64,000 nt of DNA from Ignisphaera cupida (GTDB taxonomy: Archaea; Thermoproteota; Thermoprotei_A; Sulfolobales; Ignisphaeraceae). The stretch spans positions 20,001-84,000 of the forward strand of contig NZ_JASNVW010000002.1 in the NCBI RefSeq assembly GCF_030186535.1, given 5' to 3'. The notes beneath the pieces are model-generated. The model did not search any database, was not told where the DNA came from, and saw nothing but the letters and a program-made list of their open reading frames with translations. Position numbers and translations under genes: made by a program. Positions 54,454-64,000 of the stretch are shown piece after piece. Positions within the stretch are counted from its first letter, which is position 1. Every line of letters starts with the position of its first letter.

Positions 54454-55550
54454 TGGTGTTATATATGGATAGAAAAATTGTTAGATATGGTATTATAGGT
54501 GTTGGTGGCCATGGTGTAAATAGGCATTTAGTTCCATTACTCAAAGTATCAGAGGCAAAACTTGTTGCAGTAGCTGATATAGATAGGGCTAGATGTGAGG
54601 ATGTAGCATCTAAATATAATACAAAATGCTATACTGACTACATGGAGATGATTAGCAAAGAAGATTTAGATGCTGTTAGCATTGTTACTCCAACAGGTCT
54701 TCACGCAAAAATAGCTATAGATGTTTTAAAAAGAGGTATTCATGTATTAGTTGATAAACCTCTTGGCGCAAATCTTGACGAAGTTGTAAATGTTGTTAAA
54801 ACTGCTAAGAAAATGAATAGAAAGCTCATGGTTGGCTACTGGTCCAGGTTTTCACCAGCACTTCAATACATTAAAGAAGTTTATGAAACGAATCTTTTAG
54901 GAGAGCCTTACTATGCATATGGATATCTAATTAGGAGAAGAGGCATACCAGGAAAACCAACGTTTATAGATGAGAAGCTGTCTGGTGGAAAAGGGGCATT
55001 GCTTGATATAGGGTGTTACATACTAGATAACCTCCTTACAGCAACAGGATTTAGAAAACCATTAAGTGTTAGTGGAGCTGTTTACACAAAGTTTGGTAAT
55101 GTGCCAGAGGAAATTAAATTTAATTGGGGCAACTGGGACCCATCAAAATTTAAATTAGATGACTTCGCCACTGGTTTTATTAGATTTGAGGGTGGCTTAG
55201 TAATAAGCTTTGAAGTTGCGTGGGCAGCTAATGTTTCTCATGTTGGTGAAGTGGGGTATATGAAGATTCTTGGTGATAAGGGTGGTATTGAAGCTAGAGG
55301 TGATGAGGCTATGAGAGAAGTTTCATTTCATAGCAGAACAAGCAACTTTCTATATGATGCAAAACCCATTATAAAAACAACTGATATGGCTTATGAGATG
55401 ATCAAATCATTTGTAATAAGCATTATTGAAGATAAAGAACCTCCTGTTACTGGATATCAAAGTGTGGTTCTTCATGCAATAATAGATGCTGTTTATGAAT
55501 CCTCGGTTAAAGGTAGAGAAGTCTTCATAAAAATTCCTGAGGATATATAA
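54453..55550 (+). CDS. Gfo/Idh/MocA-family oxidoreductase
   Basis: A 365-residue paralogue of the preceding enzyme. Rossmann loop IIGVGGHGVNRHLVPLL, DKPLGANLDEV with the catalytic lysine, and GGKGALLDIGCYILDNLL where the family has an active-site His or Tyr region. The resemblance to its neighbour (QRGIPPAPTF versus RRGIPGKPTF) shows a tandem duplication. The two may form a hetero-oligomer or act in sequence. Confidence 0.92.
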   Translation: MVLYMDRKIVRYGIIGVGGHGVNRHLVPLLKVSEAKLVAVADIDRARCEDVASKYNTKCYTDYMEMISKEDLDAVSIVTPTGLHAKIAIDVLKRGIHVLVDKPLGANLDEVVNVVKTAKKMNRKLMVGYWSRFSPALQYIKEVYETNLLGEPYYAYGYLIRRRGIPGKPTFIDEKLSGGKGALLDIGCYILDNLLTATGFRKPLSVSGAVYTKFGNVPEEIKFNWGNWDPSKFKLDDFATGFIRFEGGLVISFEVAWAANVSHVGEVGYMKILGDKGGIEARGDEAMREVSFHSRTSNFLYDAKPIIKTTDMAYEMIKSFVISIIEDKEPPVTGYQSVVLHAIIDAVYESSVKGREVFIKIPEDI

Positions 55551-55582
55551 ACTCTAAAATCGAAAAATAGAGGTAAAAAAGG

Positions 55583-56806
55583 CTATGTTTTCTTTCTTGC
55601 ATATATAGGTATGTAGTCCTCTACCTGTATTGGGTCAAACCTTATTTTAGTGCCTTTCTCTGCAGACAGATATGTGTGCATCATTAACTGAACTACTAAG
55701 TAGCCATCATACCAATTCTCCATAGGCATTTTATTAGCTAAGAACGATTCAACCATATGCTTATCCTCTGCATGATAGCCATAAGTTATGGACTCGTCAG
55801 GTATTATTGGCATAAGACCTTGTTCAGCATTTTGCTTCTCTACAAATTCTTCTGTTGGCGGTATCTTAATGTTTCTACTGATAAACGTGAAGAGCTCTGG
55901 TTGTAGAGTGTTTATGTAGAGACTGTATTCTGGCCCTAGAACCTCAAATGATAGTCTCAGCCCTGCTCCTACGAAAGACCAGGAAGTTCTAGTTTCCGAT
56001 AAAACTATGTTGCCTTCATCATCTTCGTAAGTGACAACTGCAAGTGCATAGTCTTCTGCAGGCTCTTTCTCAAAGTCTACTCCAAAACGCTTCTTAAGCT
56101 CCTCAACATATTCTTTCTTCAGCCACTTCAATATAGCTACCTCCCCATAGACATATCTTGGCTTAAGACTATCCCTACCTTTTCTAGGGTCATAGAGAAA
56201 GAATCTTGCAGCTTCTAAGCTATGGCACATCATGTCAAGCAACACTCCTCCACCAGATATTGAAGGTCTCCAAAACCATGAATTATGAGGACCTGAATGC
56301 TCTTCAGCAGCTCTTGCAAGATATGGTCTTCCAGAGTATTTAGCACCAATATTCCACACAACATCTTTGCCCTTAGTAACAGATGGCATGAAAACTTGGT
56401 TTTCTAAATACCCATGCAACAAACCAGCCTTCTCAACAGCACTCAGCATCTCCTTAGCCTCCTTTACATTTCTAGCAAGAGGTTTTTCAATAACAACCCC
56501 AACTAAATTTCCTTTACCCTGCCTAGCCTCTTCAGCAACATACTTAGCGTAAGTAACATGAGTATCATTAGGAGTTAAAATCCAAATAGCGTTAACCTTA
56601 GAGTCTTTCAGCAAATCCCAAACATCAGTATAAACCTTTGGTTTACCCAAACCAAGTTGCTCAGCATATGAAGCAAGCTCCTTAGCTTTCTCAACACCTC
56701 TAGAGTAGATAGCAACAACATCAGCATTTCTAATATTAGCAAAAGCCCTAAGATGAAATCTTGCAACAAATCCTGCACCTATAATACCCACACCAAGTCT
56801 ATCCAT
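55583..56806 (-). CDS. Gfo/Idh/MocA-family oxidoreductase
   Basis: A 407-residue third member of the family, on the opposite strand and more distant. Rossmann loop VGIIGAGFVARFHLRAF, VIEKPLARNVKEAKEM with catalytic lysine, and SGGGVLLDMMCHSLEAARFFL. It is longer than the other two because of insertions in the C-terminal domain. Converges with the tandem pair. Confidence 0.92.
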   Translation of the reverse strand: MDRLGVGIIGAGFVARFHLRAFANIRNADVVAIYSRGVEKAKELASYAEQLGLGKPKVYTDVWDLLKDSKVNAIWILTPNDTHVTYAKYVAEEARQGKGNLVGVVIEKPLARNVKEAKEMLSAVEKAGLLHGYLENQVFMPSVTKGKDVVWNIGAKYSGRPYLARAAEEHSGPHNSWFWRPSISGGGVLLDMMCHSLEAARFFLYDPRKGRDSLKPRYVYGEVAILKWLKKEYVEELKKRFGVDFEKEPAEDYALAVVTYEDDEGNIVLSETRTSWSFVGAGLRLSFEVLGPEYSLYINTLQPELFTFISRNIKIPPTEEFVEKQNAEQGLMPIIPDESITYGYHAEDKHMVESFLANKMPMENWYDGYLVVQLMMHTYLSAEKGTKIRFDPIQVEDYIPIYARKKT

Positions 56807-57016
56807 AAATTATCTCCCAGAGTAACTATCAATTAAGCCCTATTTATATATTTTAATGTACATAAGGAAAAGATAATAGAAGACAATGCAAGATTCAAGA
56901 TGCTAGGAAACTACAATGAATTGCATATATATTCTTTAACAATCACTAATTAAAATAATTTATCAATAAATTAAATCGTAGATTTATAATTAAAAAAGTT
57001 TAAAATTATTTTATTT

Positions 57017-59272
57017 TTATCTTCTTTTTATTGTCCATGCTATTGCGAATCCAATTATGAATAACACTATTGCTATTGCTATTGTTGTTGTCCATTCTGT
57101 TACTGTTTGTGTAATAGTTGATGTTGTTGTTGATAATACTGTTGATATTGTTGTAATAGTTCTTTCAATTGTTTGAGTAACAACAGTTGTAATAGTTACT
57201 ACAACACCAGGTGCTGTTGTAGGTGTTGGTGTTGGAGATGGTGTTGGCTTAGGAGTTGGAGTTGGTGTAGGTGTAGGCGTTGGTGTTGGCTTATATCCTT
57301 TTGGATATAGTTGTACTAATTGTATTTTGAATGGTTCGCACCAGAACATTGGATTTACTCCTGGATTTGCACTCGATGGCCATCCATCCCAGTAGTCATT
57401 GACATAGAAGAGTAGCTTCTTGCAGTCACCAGTTGTTATAGAAACCATTTCTTTTACCACAAACTTTATTATCTCTTCAGTCATTGCTATTTGTTCTTGT
57501 GATCCAGGGAGCATTCCTAGTGCTTTATTTATTAAGCTATCCAACTCTGGATTGCAGTATCTGGCCCAGTTAGGGCTATAGTTACCTATTGGCTTAACAA
57601 ACTGACATTCAAGTATTTGATAATTCATTGGTATAACGAATGGGTCAGATGCAAAGGCGTGCAAGCCCCAGTATGAACCTACTTCAAATGTTCCATAGCT
57701 TGCAGCATTCCAGAACGGTGTGGATTCTAATACTTGAACACTAACATCTATTCCAAAGCTTCTCCACATTTCAGCAGCTGCCTGTCCTAATACAATGGCA
57801 TCGTATTCATATGTTGGTATATTGATTGTTATTTTCCATGGGGCTCCATTAGGCAATAACCACTTTCCATCAGGTCCACGCTTAAATCCTACTTTCTTTA
57901 GTAATTGCTCTGCTACATCAGGTGCATATTTCCACCATCCAATACCCCATGTATATGTTATTCTATCTTTACTCCACTCTTGTGTTATATATCCTTGTGC
58001 CTTTGCCCATTCATATATCTTAAATGGTATTATGTCGTCAAAAACTTTGAATTGCGTACCATTGGGTAGTGTTATAGCGAATTCTTTTAGCCATGGCAAT
58101 AATCTTTCTTGCCAGTAGAGAGTAGGTCCTTCTGTGCCAACAGGTAGTATAACAATTCTTTGAATACCTCTGTAGGCTTCTATCATAAGCTTTGTCATGT
58201 TAATTGCTAAAGCTAATGCCCATCTAACCTCGGTTATGTTATATGGATACTTCATTATGTTAAAGTATATTCCTCTATTTGTTGGGTCATAACCCCAGAA
58301 GTATGGCCATTGAGGAAGCCATGTAACTATTCGATTACCCATGGACTTTAGTATTGTTTCAAAAGCTTCTGGGCTTGGATCAAATATTGTGTCTAGGTTT
58401 CCTGCAAGTGTTTCTAGAACCTTGGTTTGCTGATCCAAGAAACCTCTTTCAAGAACCCATGTGGGTCCTCCATACCAGCCATATTTCTGTATTAAATCAC
58501 CTAAATCTGATCTTAAATAATCATCTCGTCTCTTCCATAGGAACCACATTCCACCTGTATCATAACTATGCAACACATAAGGTCCTATGCATACAGGTGG
58601 GTTAAATTTATCTTCATGGATTTTATCCATTGATATGCCTTTGTTTTCAAAATAATGCTTTGGCATTATGTACATAGCATTCCAAGCTTGGACGAGGAAG
58701 ATGTAATGTGCATAGGGGTTTGGTTGTGTAAGTGTTATCTCCACAGTGTATTTATCGAGGGCTTTAACATCTTTAACCCATGTCTTTGCTGTGGCATACC
58801 ATATTAGGTTGGGGTTGTTAAGCATGGCCTGAATAGTAAAGACAACATCATCTGCTGTAAATTCAACTCCATCACTCCAGTAAACACCTTGCTTAAGTTT
58901 TATAGTCAATTTTGTATAGTCTGGGCTATATTGTGGTGGTGCAGCAGCTAATATGTTAACTGGTTTGCCCATTGGATCAGAGAGATTGCCATACCACAAA
59001 GCATCTACACAAAATTGATGTATATGCCCTTGAGGCACTCCAACAACCCATACATTGAAGTTGCTAGGATCAGGTGTTCTGCCATGTATTATATCAAGTA
59101 TAACAACATCCTTCCTGGAGACTCCTGGTGGGAGAGGAAGTTGTGCTGAAACTTTGGGCGTAAATCCTAGTATTAGTGATGCAAACATTATTACAATGAG
59201 AATTATTGCAGCAATTTTTACAACATTCATTGCTTGTTTCATATTGAAACCCATGTACATCACATATATCAC
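57017..59272 (-). CDS. ABC transporter substrate-binding protein, family 5 (paralogue)
   Basis: A 751-residue counterpart of the 31138 gene. Signal peptide ending VSA, mature start QLPLPPGV, family 5 blocks (KLTIKLKQGVYWSDGVEFTADD; YNITEVRWALALAI), a Thr-Pro repeat linker, a Ser/Thr stalk and a C-terminal anchor nearly identical to the first one. The solute domains have diverged clearly, so the ligands should differ. The frame begins with GTG 59272. ATG 59260, preceded by GGGTGAT, is the more likely start. Last gene of the minus-strand ABC operon. Confidence 0.9.
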   Translation of the reverse strand: MIYVMYMGFNMKQAMNVVKIAAIILIVIMFASLILGFTPKVSAQLPLPPGVSRKDVVILDIIHGRTPDPSNFNVWVVGVPQGHIHQFCVDALWYGNLSDPMGKPVNILAAAPPQYSPDYTKLTIKLKQGVYWSDGVEFTADDVVFTIQAMLNNPNLIWYATAKTWVKDVKALDKYTVEITLTQPNPYAHYIFLVQAWNAMYIMPKHYFENKGISMDKIHEDKFNPPVCIGPYVLHSYDTGGMWFLWKRRDDYLRSDLGDLIQKYGWYGGPTWVLERGFLDQQTKVLETLAGNLDTIFDPSPEAFETILKSMGNRIVTWLPQWPYFWGYDPTNRGIYFNIMKYPYNITEVRWALALAINMTKLMIEAYRGIQRIVILPVGTEGPTLYWQERLLPWLKEFAITLPNGTQFKVFDDIIPFKIYEWAKAQGYITQEWSKDRITYTWGIGWWKYAPDVAEQLLKKVGFKRGPDGKWLLPNGAPWKITINIPTYEYDAIVLGQAAAEMWRSFGIDVSVQVLESTPFWNAASYGTFEVGSYWGLHAFASDPFVIPMNYQILECQFVKPIGNYSPNWARYCNPELDSLINKALGMLPGSQEQIAMTEEIIKFVVKEMVSITTGDCKKLLFYVNDYWDGWPSSANPGVNPMFWCEPFKIQLVQLYPKGYKPTPTPTPTPTPTPKPTPSPTPTPTTAPGVVVTITTVVTQTIERTITTISTVLSTTTSTITQTVTEWTTTIAIAIVLFIIGFAIAWTIKRR

Positions 59273-59411
59273 CCATTATGCAACCTTTCACAGTCTGTGC
59301 ATGTCCTGCGTTTTTAAGCTTTTTGTATGTATGAAGGTATAAAGGTAAGATAGGGTATGTAAAATTGTAGAAAACAAAATAGTATTATTCAATCGCTATT
59401 ACTATTAACCG

Positions 59412-60419
59412 TTACGTAACATATAGCCAGCATCTAACGGCTCTACCATTAATTTTTATTTCTGGTGGTGGGGTTTCATAACACTTTTTGGTAGCGTAGG
59501 GGCATCTCATAGCGAATTTACATCCCTGAAGTAGAAATTCTTTCAATTCTATTGTTGATCTTTTAAGAGGCTTCACCTTTTTACGTATATCTAGACTGGG
59601 TTCAAGAACCGATGATAGTAATAGTTGTGTATATGGATGCAAAGGCTCGTTATAAACCTTTGTAATTGGGCCTAACTCTACAAGATCACCTCTATATAGA
59701 ACTGCTATTCTATCCCCAACATAATATGCAGTCAAAATGTCATGTGTAACATATATTATTGATGTTTTTAGATTCTCTTTAACATCTTTCAAAATGTTTA
59801 GAATATCTACACGTAATGATGCATCAAGCATTGAAACAGGTTCATCAGCTAAAAGCAGCTTTGGTCTAGATAAAAGTGCTCTTGCTATTGAAATTCTCTG
59901 TAATTCTCCCCCAGAAAATTCGTTGCTTCGTTTTCCATCAACTTTTTCTAGACTTAAACCTACAAATCTAAGTGTTTGATCAATTAATGTTTTTCTTTCT
60001 GACGCATTTCTCACTTTTAATAAATACTTTAAAGTGTCATTTAAATAGTCCACAACAGGTCTTAAAGGATTAAATGTTTCGAATGGATCCTGAAATACGG
60101 CTTGCACCTCTTGTCTATACCACCTAACCTCAGAAGATTTCATTTTGAAGATGTTCTTACCCTTATACAAAACAGTTCCATAATCTGGTACCAGCATTCT
60201 TAGTATTATTTTTAAAAGAGTTGATTTTCCACTACCTGTTTCACCAACAATTACTAAGATCTCTGGTTCTATAGGCATAGTCAAGGAGACATTGTTTAAT
60301 GCTCTGAATTTTCTCAATCCAAGTAAACCATAGCCAAAAAGCTTAGTTACATTATTTATGTGCAACAAAGTATCTGTATTATTCATATTTTTAATCACCT
60401 TTTTGCATATAGCCAGCAT
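59412..60419 (-). CDS. ABC transporter ATPase, OppF-like
   Basis: A 335-residue ATPase with Walker A GETGSGKST, Q-loop VFQDPFETFN, signature FSGGELQR, Walker B LLLADEPVSMLD and the OppF C-terminal GCKFAMRCPYATKKC. It overlaps the OppD-like gene by 25 bases. Pairs with it in the importer whose binding protein is at 57017. Confidence 0.94.
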   Translation of the reverse strand: MLAICKKVIKNMNNTDTLLHINNVTKLFGYGLLGLRKFRALNNVSLTMPIEPEILVIVGETGSGKSTLLKIILRMLVPDYGTVLYKGKNIFKMKSSEVRWYRQEVQAVFQDPFETFNPLRPVVDYLNDTLKYLLKVRNASERKTLIDQTLRFVGLSLEKVDGKRSNEFSGGELQRISIARALLSRPKLLLADEPVSMLDASLRVDILNILKDVKENLKTSIIYVTHDILTAYYVGDRIAVLYRGDLVELGPITKVYNEPLHPYTQLLLSSVLEPSLDIRKKVKPLKRSTIELKEFLLQGCKFAMRCPYATKKCYETPPPEIKINGRAVRCWLYVT

Positions 60420-61399
60420 GTAACAAAACGATTCTTGCTAATTTCAATTATTGGAGGCTCTTCCTTTCTACAAATATCCATTGCAAATGGACATCTTGGA
60501 TGAAACTTACAACCAGATGGAGGATTCCTCAAATCTGGTGGTGAACCAGGTATTCCTCTTTTAAGACCTTTATCTCCTCTAACTATTAAGGAACTCATAA
60601 GCATTTTAGTATATGGATGTAAAGGTTCTTGAAATACCTCTTCACTTTTGCCATACTCTACAATAGATCCTGCATACATTATTGCAATGGCTGTATCCAT
60701 ATATGCATGAACTCCCATATCATGTGATATTATAACAATAGAGCTTTTCTTACTATTTTGATATTCTCTTAAAAATGTTAAGATATTTAATTGTGTAACA
60801 ACATCTACAGCTGTTGTAGGCTCGTCAGCAATGATTATTCTAGGATTTAACATCATTGCTAGTGTTATTACAACTCGTTGACGCATACCACCAGACAATT
60901 GATGGGGATAGGCGTTTAATACATCAGTTGGTAGTCCAACAAAATCAAATAAATCCCTTACGTACTTAGTAACCTCGTCTTTGCTTATCTCTATTCCATG
61001 AAACTTAAAAGTCTCAATTATTGTATCACGTATTCTCTTCATCGGATTTAGAACATTCATAGAGTTCTGTGGTATATAACTTATTTCTCTCCACCAAATC
61101 CTCTTAGCTAAATCCTCTTTATCCAATTTAGTTATATCTACTATTCTTCCTTCTGAAGTGTGTAAATATATGCTTCCTCTTCTTAAGACAAGTGGAGGAT
61201 CTACAGCTCCATAAAGTATTTTAGCTAATGTAGATTTGCCACAACCAGACTCTCCAGCTATGCCCAAAATCTCATTGTAATTGAGATTTAATGATACGTT
61301 TCTTACTGCATGAACAAATCTCAACTCTTTTTCGCTTGACCCTATAACATAACCTCCATCCAAGTTAACTGCTCTTAGAACAAAATCTTGAGAGGTCAT
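60395..61399 (-). CDS. ABC transporter ATPase, OppD-like
   Basis: A 334-residue ATPase with Walker A GESGCGKST, signature LSGGMRQR, Walker B IIIADEPTTAVD and the C-terminal cysteine cluster CKFHPRCPFAMDIC. Close to the 35376 gene (same CRKEEPP end). Starts two bases after the permease gene ends. Confidence 0.94.
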   Translation of the reverse strand: MTSQDFVLRAVNLDGGYVIGSSEKELRFVHAVRNVSLNLNYNEILGIAGESGCGKSTLAKILYGAVDPPLVLRRGSIYLHTSEGRIVDITKLDKEDLAKRIWWREISYIPQNSMNVLNPMKRIRDTIIETFKFHGIEISKDEVTKYVRDLFDFVGLPTDVLNAYPHQLSGGMRQRVVITLAMMLNPRIIIADEPTTAVDVVTQLNILTFLREYQNSKKSSIVIISHDMGVHAYMDTAIAIMYAGSIVEYGKSEEVFQEPLHPYTKMLMSSLIVRGDKGLKRGIPGSPPDLRNPPSGCKFHPRCPFAMDICRKEEPPIIEISKNRFVTCWLYAKR

Positions 61400-61401
61400 A
61401 A

Positions 61402-62238
61402 TTAGGCAACACCTCCATAGAATATATGCTCATCTATTTTAATGCCGATAATGTATAAAGTTACTACAACGATTACTAGGAATATTGTTGGTATTGTATA
61501 CCACCACCAAAGACCTAATAAAAATGATTGATAACGCAAAGCCCAATAAAGTGTTGTACCTATAGTTGGAACCTCCATTTTCATTGCTCCAAACATTGCT
61601 ACTGTAGTCTCCATACCTATTGCCCAGAGCACTAAATTCACAAAGTTCACCAGTAAGTATCTAAGTGTGTAAGGTATGAAGTCCTTGAGCACAATAGTGT
61701 ATTTTGGAGCTCCTGTTAAGTATGATGTGTATATAAATGTTCTCTCCTTTAAACTTATTAGAAGTGATACTAATGCTCTCGAGGGCCAAGCCCATCCAAA
61801 TATAGATAAAATGAGACCTATCATAGGCAGTGTTATAATGTCACGCCATGCAAATACTAATGTGATTAACGCTGGAAGAGGTGGGAGACTACTCATTATA
61901 TCTATAAACGTTAGTATTATGCTTATACCTCGTCTTATTAGAGCGGTAGTTGATGCTAAAACTATGGTGATTAGTATAGATACAGAAGCTGTTACAAAAC
62001 CTATTGTAAGTGAATTTAGTAATGCAGCAGGTATAACATCAAATAGGTTTTGACCTGTTAATGTTGTGCCAAATGGGTATTGCAAAGATGGTGGAAGACC
62101 TTGTGGAACTTGATACCATCTACCTGGATTAGTTTTTACAAAATATCTCAGATGTATAATGCTGAATAATACAATGAACAAAAATACTGCAAGCGCAACT
62201 ATAAATACTTTATCTCTGATTAATTCTCTGTAGCCCAT
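61402..62238 (-). CDS. ABC transporter permease, DppC-like
   Basis: A 278-residue permease with an N-terminal helix, the DppC loop with LQYPFGTTLTGQNLFDVI, and five further helices. The EAA-type loop is LKERTFIYTSYLTGAPKYTIVLKDFIPY. It lies 16 bases after the DppB-like gene and continues directly into the ATPase genes. Confidence 0.92.
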   Translation of the reverse strand: MGYRELIRDKVFIVALAVFLFIVLFSIIHLRYFVKTNPGRWYQVPQGLPPSLQYPFGTTLTGQNLFDVIPAALLNSLTIGFVTASVSILITIVLASTTALIRRGISIILTFIDIMSSLPPLPALITLVFAWRDIITLPMIGLILSIFGWAWPSRALVSLLISLKERTFIYTSYLTGAPKYTIVLKDFIPYTLRYLLVNFVNLVLWAIGMETTVAMFGAMKMEVPTIGTTLYWALRYQSFLLGLWWWYTIPTIFLVIVVVTLYIIGIKIDEHIFYGGVA

Positions 62239-62254
62239 ATTTAATCACCATTCT

Positions 62255-63262
62255 TCACTGTCCAGGGTATCTTATCCTCGGATCTATCAATGGATATATT
62301 AAATCAAGTATAAAAGTGGCTATTGCAACACCTACAATTGATAGATATGTTATTCCCAACATTAAATTGTAATCAGCATTTATTACAGATACCACAAGCA
62401 ATATTCCTATTCCAGGATAGGAAAACAAGTATTCTACAAGAGCATTACCTGTGAACATCATTCCTAAACTTAGTAGCAAGTATGTGAATTGTGGTGCTAA
62501 TGAATTTCTGAATACATATTGGAATATGGTTCTGCTTGGAGCACCTCTAAGCCTAGCAAATTGTATGAAGTCTTCGTTCTTTAACTTTATAGCTAGGTTA
62601 TGCATGGATAAGAAGTTGCCCATCCACCCCCAAAGAATTAGCGCACCCAATGGAGCTATGGATCGCTGTAATGCCATTATCATAATCTGATACCACGAAG
62701 CCCCTACGAATGTACCAGTAGCTATAGAACCTTTTAATACAAGTACATATAGTATTAAATATGCTGTAGCAAGTATTGCAAAAGGAATTGGGTTTAAACC
62801 TAGAGCTATAACTTCAAGAGTTCTTGCAAGTTTTCTTCTCTTTGTTAAAGCTGTTAAAGCACCTAAAATATTTCCAATAAGCCATGTTGTTATTGATGCT
62901 AAGAGGAGTAGAAGTATTGTCCAAGGCAAGGCATTCATAATTATTGATATTGCAGGTGTGGGGAAATATGCAAATGAAGGCCCTAAATTCCCTGTTAAAT
63001 AGTTGCGTATAAATCTAAAATATTGCTCTATAGGAGATCCCGATAAACCAAATATCTCATACAATGTGTTTCTCATAGTAGCTATTTCTTCTGGGCGCAT
63101 ACTCATAGCATATGATAATAAGCGTGATACTAGTATATCAGCAGGATTAAAAGGCATAGCTCTCGATATAATAAATACTATTGTTAGTCCAATCCAAATT
63201 GTTACAAACATCCTAATAACACGAATTATTATGTATTTTGCTAAAGGATGCAGAGACTTCAC
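62255..63262 (-). CDS. ABC transporter permease, DppB-like
   Basis: A 335-residue permease of six helices with the DppB-type start (TIWIGLTIVFIISRAMPFNP; YEIFGLSGSPIEQYFRFIRNYL) and the EAA loop FARLRGAPSRTIFQYVFRNSLAPQ. First gene of the minus-strand importer operon and paralogous to the 33462 gene. Confidence 0.92.
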   Translation of the reverse strand: MKSLHPLAKYIIIRVIRMFVTIWIGLTIVFIISRAMPFNPADILVSRLLSYAMSMRPEEIATMRNTLYEIFGLSGSPIEQYFRFIRNYLTGNLGPSFAYFPTPAISIIMNALPWTILLLLLASITTWLIGNILGALTALTKRRKLARTLEVIALGLNPIPFAILATAYLILYVLVLKGSIATGTFVGASWYQIMIMALQRSIAPLGALILWGWMGNFLSMHNLAIKLKNEDFIQFARLRGAPSRTIFQYVFRNSLAPQFTYLLLSLGMMFTGNALVEYLFSYPGIGILLVVSVINADYNLMLGITYLSIVGVAIATFILDLIYPLIDPRIRYPGQ

Positions 63263-63807
63263 CTAACACTTTTCACTGTTCATATGCACGATAGAGTAAT
63301 GAGATTCAGCAAAATAAATCTTTATGGTTTTCATAAAAACATTTTTCCTAAATTTTCATACCAAAATGCTATCAAAAAATCACAATCTATCCATTTGCAG
63401 AATCCCAACATTAAGATATATGTGGTAAACATAATTGATGTCTCTACAGAGGTATGTACTGGATATACACATTCTTGAAAATTGTAGAATTCCTCTCATT
63501 TCATTATAGATTAGTTGTAATAACATTTTATCATGTCTCAAAGCATGTATTGCTTGAAAAATATTTGGAAAAAGCTCTAGGAGACTGTTAATATAGTAAT
63601 TGATAATAAAGTGTTGGAATATATCACTTTGGAATAGCTCCTAAATAATTGTTGATGCTTCTACAATATACTAATAAATGTAAAGAAAAGGAATTAGTTA
63701 GAAGAGTTGTGATTCCAGAAATTTGTGTGAATATAACAATCCTAATATGCTGAAGTTAGTTTTATCAACAATTTAACATTTATTTAATTGCTTACCTACA
63801 TACCACA
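63263..63807. other. 545-base intergenic region
   Basis: AT-rich, with the promoter of the minus-strand importer expected near 63300. No convincing gene, guide RNA or repeat was found in the rest. Confidence 0.45.
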
Positions 63808-64000
63808 TTAATTGCTAAATAGTCTTTTCAATGCTAACTTTACTTGTTCACGATCTATTTGATTGCCTTTGAATTCTATTATGTCTACAACTTTAAACTT
63901 AGATAGTAGCTCCTTTAACTTTTTGCCTGCTACAGAACCCCATCCATAGGATGCTAAGATGAGTATTTTCTTGTTTTCAGGTATTTTTGCATTAATAAGA
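63808..64000 (-). CDS. A-type flavoprotein, C-terminal end (partial)
   Basis: The minus-strand frame entering from the window edge encodes 63 residues ending in TAA at 63808. ILILASYGWGSVAGKKLKELL and VDIIEFKGNQIDREQV match the last part of the flavodoxin domain of FprA/F420H2-oxidase-type flavodiiron proteins (SYGWG). The N-terminal diiron domain would lie beyond the window. It may be an oxygen or NO reductase; the partial sequence cannot prove it. Confidence 0.7.
   Translation of the reverse strand, partial: LINAKIPENKKILILASYGWGSVAGKKLKELLSKFKVVDIIEFKGNQIDREQVKLALKRLFSN

Overview
The window looks like chromosome of a hyperthermophilic crenarchaeon (Thermoproteota), most like Desulfurococcales such as Ignisphaera; the genus is an inference. 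Supporting signs are AT-rich protein genes next to very GC-rich rRNA and tRNA genes, a TFB whose zinc ribbon lacks two cysteines as in Sulfolobus TFB1, archaeal TATA boxes, box C/D guide RNAs, archaeal-type ArgRS, GlyRS, EndA, aIF1 and RpoP, and a probable di-myo-inositol-phosphate synthase. No transposase, CRISPR array or virus gene was seen.

Layout. 1-1.4 kb: 3' part of 23S rRNA. 1.4-12.7 kb: housekeeping genes (ArgRS, TFS-like zinc ribbon, tRNA-Asn, UbiX, a minus-strand EndA operon, GlyRS, agmatinase, tRNA-Gln, TFB). 12.8-22 kb: RpoP, aIF1, an ATP-grasp ligase with a DUF1614 membrane protein, a phosphoesterase, small zinc proteins, an orphan secreted protein, spermidine synthase and a DtxR-type regulator. 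22.2-28 kb: a compact pyrimidine operon, pyrF-pyrE-pyrB-pyrI-pyrK-pyrC-pyrD, with overlapping genes. 28.7-30.7 kb: a fused nucleotidyltransferase/CDP-alcohol transferase.

31-63 kb is a carbohydrate locus framed by two paralogous ABC importers of the oligopeptide/oligosaccharide type on opposite strands. Between them lie a URO-D-like gene split by a -1 frameshift, a remnant of a second one, a GH4 glycosidase, a GH38 alpha-mannosidase, a ceramidase-family protein, a SIS isomerase/deaminase, a GatZ/KbaZ-like protein, a BadF-type sugar kinase, two PfkB kinases, a nucleotidyltransferase pair, a Nudix hydrolase, a TIM-barrel sugar isomerase and three Gfo/Idh/MocA dehydrogenases. The simplest reading is import and breakdown of mannose- and amino-sugar-containing glycans. 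Kinase, SIS protein, PfkB and KbaZ-like protein could form an Aga-like route through a ketose bisphosphate. The window ends inside a gene for an A-type flavoprotein.

The most interesting unlisted signals are five box C/D guide RNA candidates. One carries two guides that both match 23S rRNA within 22 bases of each other. Others are the GGGAAAC slippery heptamer exactly at the URO-D frame change, and a 93-base stretch of identical DNA encoding the membrane anchors of two otherwise diverged binding proteins.
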